Source: CADCTQ01 sp963844325
GTDB lineage: Bacteria; Bacteroidota; Bacteroidia; Cytophagales; 172606-1
Direction of reading: 5' to 3'
DNA length: 64,000 nucleotides
NCBI GenBank assembly: GCA_963844325.1
Contig: CAWJNV010000001.1
Location: forward strand, 806,001-870,000
The position numbers and the translations under genes were made by a program. This document shows positions 61,900 through 64,000 of the stretch, piece by piece; positions within the stretch are counted from its first letter, which is position 1; the number at the start of each line of letters is the position of its first letter. The notes under the pieces were generated by a model. It worked only from the letters and a program-made list of their open reading frames with translations. It searched no databases and was not told the origin of the DNA.

Positions 61900-62375
61900 T
61901 GGTTTAATAATTTATAACATATACTAGTTCATAAAGTATCTTATTTTAAGAACAAATCCTACATGGGTCAAAAATATTTTCAACTGTTCAGGTTAATTCG
62001 GGTAAAACGAATCAGTTGACGCATAACCGGTGCTGGCAACGTTTCAGGCAAGGAGCACGGGCTGAAAACCTTAACGGCACCCGGCGGCGGACCTCTCATT
62101 CCAAAGCGGATTGGCCCCTCCCGGACGGCGTAATCGTCACTTTCGCCGCAATTTCTTTCATCAGACAGCGGTATCCTTCACGCCCCTCGTCCCGCTGGCC
62201 ATCCCTTGTTTCGGGTGCTTTCCTTCGGGCCGGACCGAAGCCTCCCCGGGCGGGGCAATTGGTTGACCTGCCTCTCGGACCGGGCGGGCAACGGCGGCAT
62301 GGCTTTGCATTTTTACGGGGAATATTCTTTCTTGCCGCACCTTTTTCTGACCACCTTTAACCTTTCCCCCTCCTG
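61900..62375. other. Divergent intergenic region
   Basis: The left part (61900-62010) is AT-rich and carries the promoter box at 61969-61976. The right part (62020-62375) is GC-rich. I see no coding sequence, repeat or RNA in it. Confidence 0.5.
61969..61976 (-). promoter_or_regulatory. Candidate -7 box (TATTTTTG)
   Basis: 70 bp upstream of the lipoprotein ATG at 61899, on its strand, in AT-rich sequence. Confidence 0.4.
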
Positions 62376-64000
62376 ATGCACTTAGAAAAATTTTTCGTTC
62401 CGCTGTTGCAACTGTTCTCCGTGGGTCTGCTCGTACTGGGCGCGGCCGGCTGCGCGGGCAAAAAAGAAAGCGGAGACGCGGCCGAATGGTCCGTCACTTC
62501 GCCCGACCAGGCGGTACGCGCCGTTGTATCCTTTGCCGACGGAAACTCGGGTCGCCTCCAGTACCGCGTGTTCCTCAACAAAAACGGCCGGGAAACGGAA
62601 GTGGTCGGCGCCTCGCCGCTCGGCATCGTCCGCCAGGACCAGGCCTTCGACTCGGCGCTGGTGCTGGTGGAAGCTTCCCAGCCCAAGACCATTGACGAAA
62701 AATACACCCTCGCCGTCGGCAAGCAGCTCGACAACCGGAACCACGCCAACGAAGTGACTCTTTCCTTCAAAAATGCCGGCAATGGCCGGTTGAACCTCGT
62801 GTTCCGGGCGTACAACGACGGCGTGGCCTTCCGGTACGCGTTCCCCGGGGAGGACAAGAAACCCCACACGGTCACCCGGGAACTCACCGGCTTCAAGCTC
62901 CCCGCGGGCGGCACCGGCTGGTTGCAGCCCTACGACACGGCCTCCACGTACACCCCCGCCTACGAAAAGTACTTCCTCAACGACGTAAAAGTGGGTACTG
63001 CCTCGCCCCTGGCCCCCGGCTGGTGCTTCCCGGCGCTGTTTACCGCCGACAGCAGTTGGGTGCTGCTCACCGAAGCGGGTTTGCAGGGCAACTACTTCGG
63101 CGCCCACCTGGCGGCCGAGGCGCCGGACGGCCTGTACACGATCCGGCAACCCGAGGAAGGAGAAGGCCTGGGCACGGGCAGCATCAACGCCACCTCCACT
63201 TTGCCCTGGGAAATGCCGTGGCGCGTCATCATCACCGGCAACAGCCTCCGTACCATCGTTGAGTCGAACCTGGTGCACCACCTGAATCCCCCTTCGCGGA
63301 TCGCCGACGCGTCGTGGGTAAAGCCCGGCCGTTCGTCGTGGAGCTGGTGGAGCGACAACGCCAGCAGCAAGGATTTCAACAAGCTGAAGACTTTCGTGGA
63401 CCTGGCCGCCGACATGGGCTGGGAATATTCGCTGGTGGACGCCAACTGGAACGTCATGACGGGCGGCACCCTGGAAGGACTGGCAAAGTACGCCAACGGC
63501 AAAGGCGTCGGCTTGCTGGCGTGGTACAACTCGGGCGGCCCGCACAACAAGGTGACCGAGCAGCCCCGCGACATCATGTTCGACCCGCAGCGGCGGAAGG
63601 CCGAAATGCAGAAGCTCCAGCAAATGGGCGTCAAAGGCATCAAGGTGGACTTTTTCCAGTCGGACAAGCAGCCCGTGATCCAAGAGTATTTCAACATTCT
63701 CAAAGATGCCGCCGACCACCAGATCATGGTCAACTTCCACGGCTGCACCATTCCCCGGGGCTGGTCGCGTACGTGGCCCAACCTGGTCTCAATGGAAAGC
63801 GTGCGGGGCGCCGAGAGTTACATCTTTGCCGCCGACTACCCCGAAGGCACCCTGCTGCACAACGCCATTCTGCCCTTTACCCGCAACGTGATCGGCCCGA
63901 TGGACTACACGCCGGCCACGTTCTCCAACCAGCGGTACCCGCACCTGACTACCTACGGCCACGAACTGGCCCTGCCGGTGGTGTTTGAATCGGGCATTAC
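62376..64000 (+). CDS. Glycoside hydrolase family 97 lipoprotein (partial, cut by window end)
   Basis: At least 541 aa, open to the last base. Lipoprotein signal with lipobox LGAAGC (Cys about 26). The N-terminal GH97 beta-sandwich (about 38-280) includes VFRAYNDGVAFRYAFPGED. The catalytic barrel has PGRSSWSWWSDNASSKDFN, GLLAWYNSGG, GIKVDFFQSDKQ (the acidic residue after KV is a candidate catalytic one) and MVNFHGCTIPRGW followed by the conserved Glu in SMESVRGAE. GH97 enzymes such as SusB release glucose or galactose from alpha-linked sugars in the periplasm. The substrate is not assignable, and the last part of the protein is missing. Confidence 0.93.
   Translation, partial: MHLEKFFVPLLQLFSVGLLVLGAAGCAGKKESGDAAEWSVTSPDQAVRAVVSFADGNSGRLQYRVFLNKNGRETEVVGASPLGIVRQDQAFDSALVLVEASQPKTIDEKYTLAVGKQLDNRNHANEVTLSFKNAGNGRLNLVFRAYNDGVAFRYAFPGEDKKPHTVTRELTGFKLPAGGTGWLQPYDTASTYTPAYEKYFLNDVKVGTASPLAPGWCFPALFTADSSWVLLTEAGLQGNYFGAHLAAEAPDGLYTIRQPEEGEGLGTGSINATSTLPWEMPWRVIITGNSLRTIVESNLVHHLNPPSRIADASWVKPGRSSWSWWSDNASSKDFNKLKTFVDLAADMGWEYSLVDANWNVMTGGTLEGLAKYANGKGVGLLAWYNSGGPHNKVTEQPRDIMFDPQRRKAEMQKLQQMGVKGIKVDFFQSDKQPVIQEYFNILKDAADHQIMVNFHGCTIPRGWSRTWPNLVSMESVRGAESYIFAADYPEGTLLHNAILPFTRNVIGPMDYTPATFSNQRYPHLTTYGHELALPVVFESGI

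Overview
The window reads as a chromosomal segment of a GC-rich, surface-adapted member of the Bacteroidota, most like the Cytophagales. This rests on gene content: a sigma/FecR/SusC cassette whose receptor carries an STN domain, a PorP/SprF protein next to a cargo with a gliding-type C-terminal sorting domain, a two-component-propeller histidine kinase, a DUF4296 lipoprotein, and several intergenic TAnnTTTG boxes, the Bacteroidota -7 promoter element. I cannot name the genus. No rRNA, tRNA, IS transposase, prophage or CRISPR array was seen.

Layout. 45-5251 (minus): ECF sigma, FecR anti-sigma and a SusC/RagA receptor; the SusD partner would lie left of the window. 5252-6070: spacer with a large nested inverted repeat and a promoter for the 2-oxoglutarate dehydrogenase pair. 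6071-10715 (plus): odhA, broken by about 30 one- or two-base indels although its protein can be rebuilt by switching frames, and odhB with one frameshift. 11354-12316: RES/Xre toxin-antitoxin pair with a repeated operator. 12392-15787: 14-blade propeller histidine kinase. 15902-23577 (minus): a four-gene surface cassette (collagen-like protein, gliding-C-terminal cargo, PorP/SprF, PorE-like OmpA protein with an unrecognised eight-fold repeat). 23719-26595: glycosyltransferase, small conserved protein, peptide-transporter permease. 26665-28642: AT-richer pair of a multi-TM alpha/beta hydrolase and an overlapping 57-aa membrane protein. 28691-35452: TraB/GumN lipoprotein, SpoIIE phosphatase, ChaN lipoprotein, a histidine kinase with an ethylene-receptor-type sensor domain, an MFS exporter and an IscA-like protein.

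35581-39661 holds a membrane protein, a secreted protein, a MazF-type module lying between two copies of the purB 3' end, purB itself and an RpiB-type isomerase. 39738-49172 is mostly housekeeping: membrane protein, rbfA, LolE-like permease, MFS, def, ruvX, a hemerythrin-like protein, a C-terminal processing protease and gcvH. 49418-52164 is a BlaI/M56-peptidase pair with three palindromic operators. 52266-64000 holds an outer-membrane protein, SRPBCC and DUF4296 proteins, mutS2, murB, a third histidine kinase, an ethanolamine-type permease, a DUF6973-like lipoprotein and a GH97 enzyme cut by the window end.

The strongest points for follow-up are the ethylene-receptor-like kinase, the collagen/PorP/OmpA cassette with its unusual repeat domain, the purB-flanked toxin module with a frameshifted toxin, the indel burst confined to odhA, and a family of short-period inverted repeats scattered between genes.
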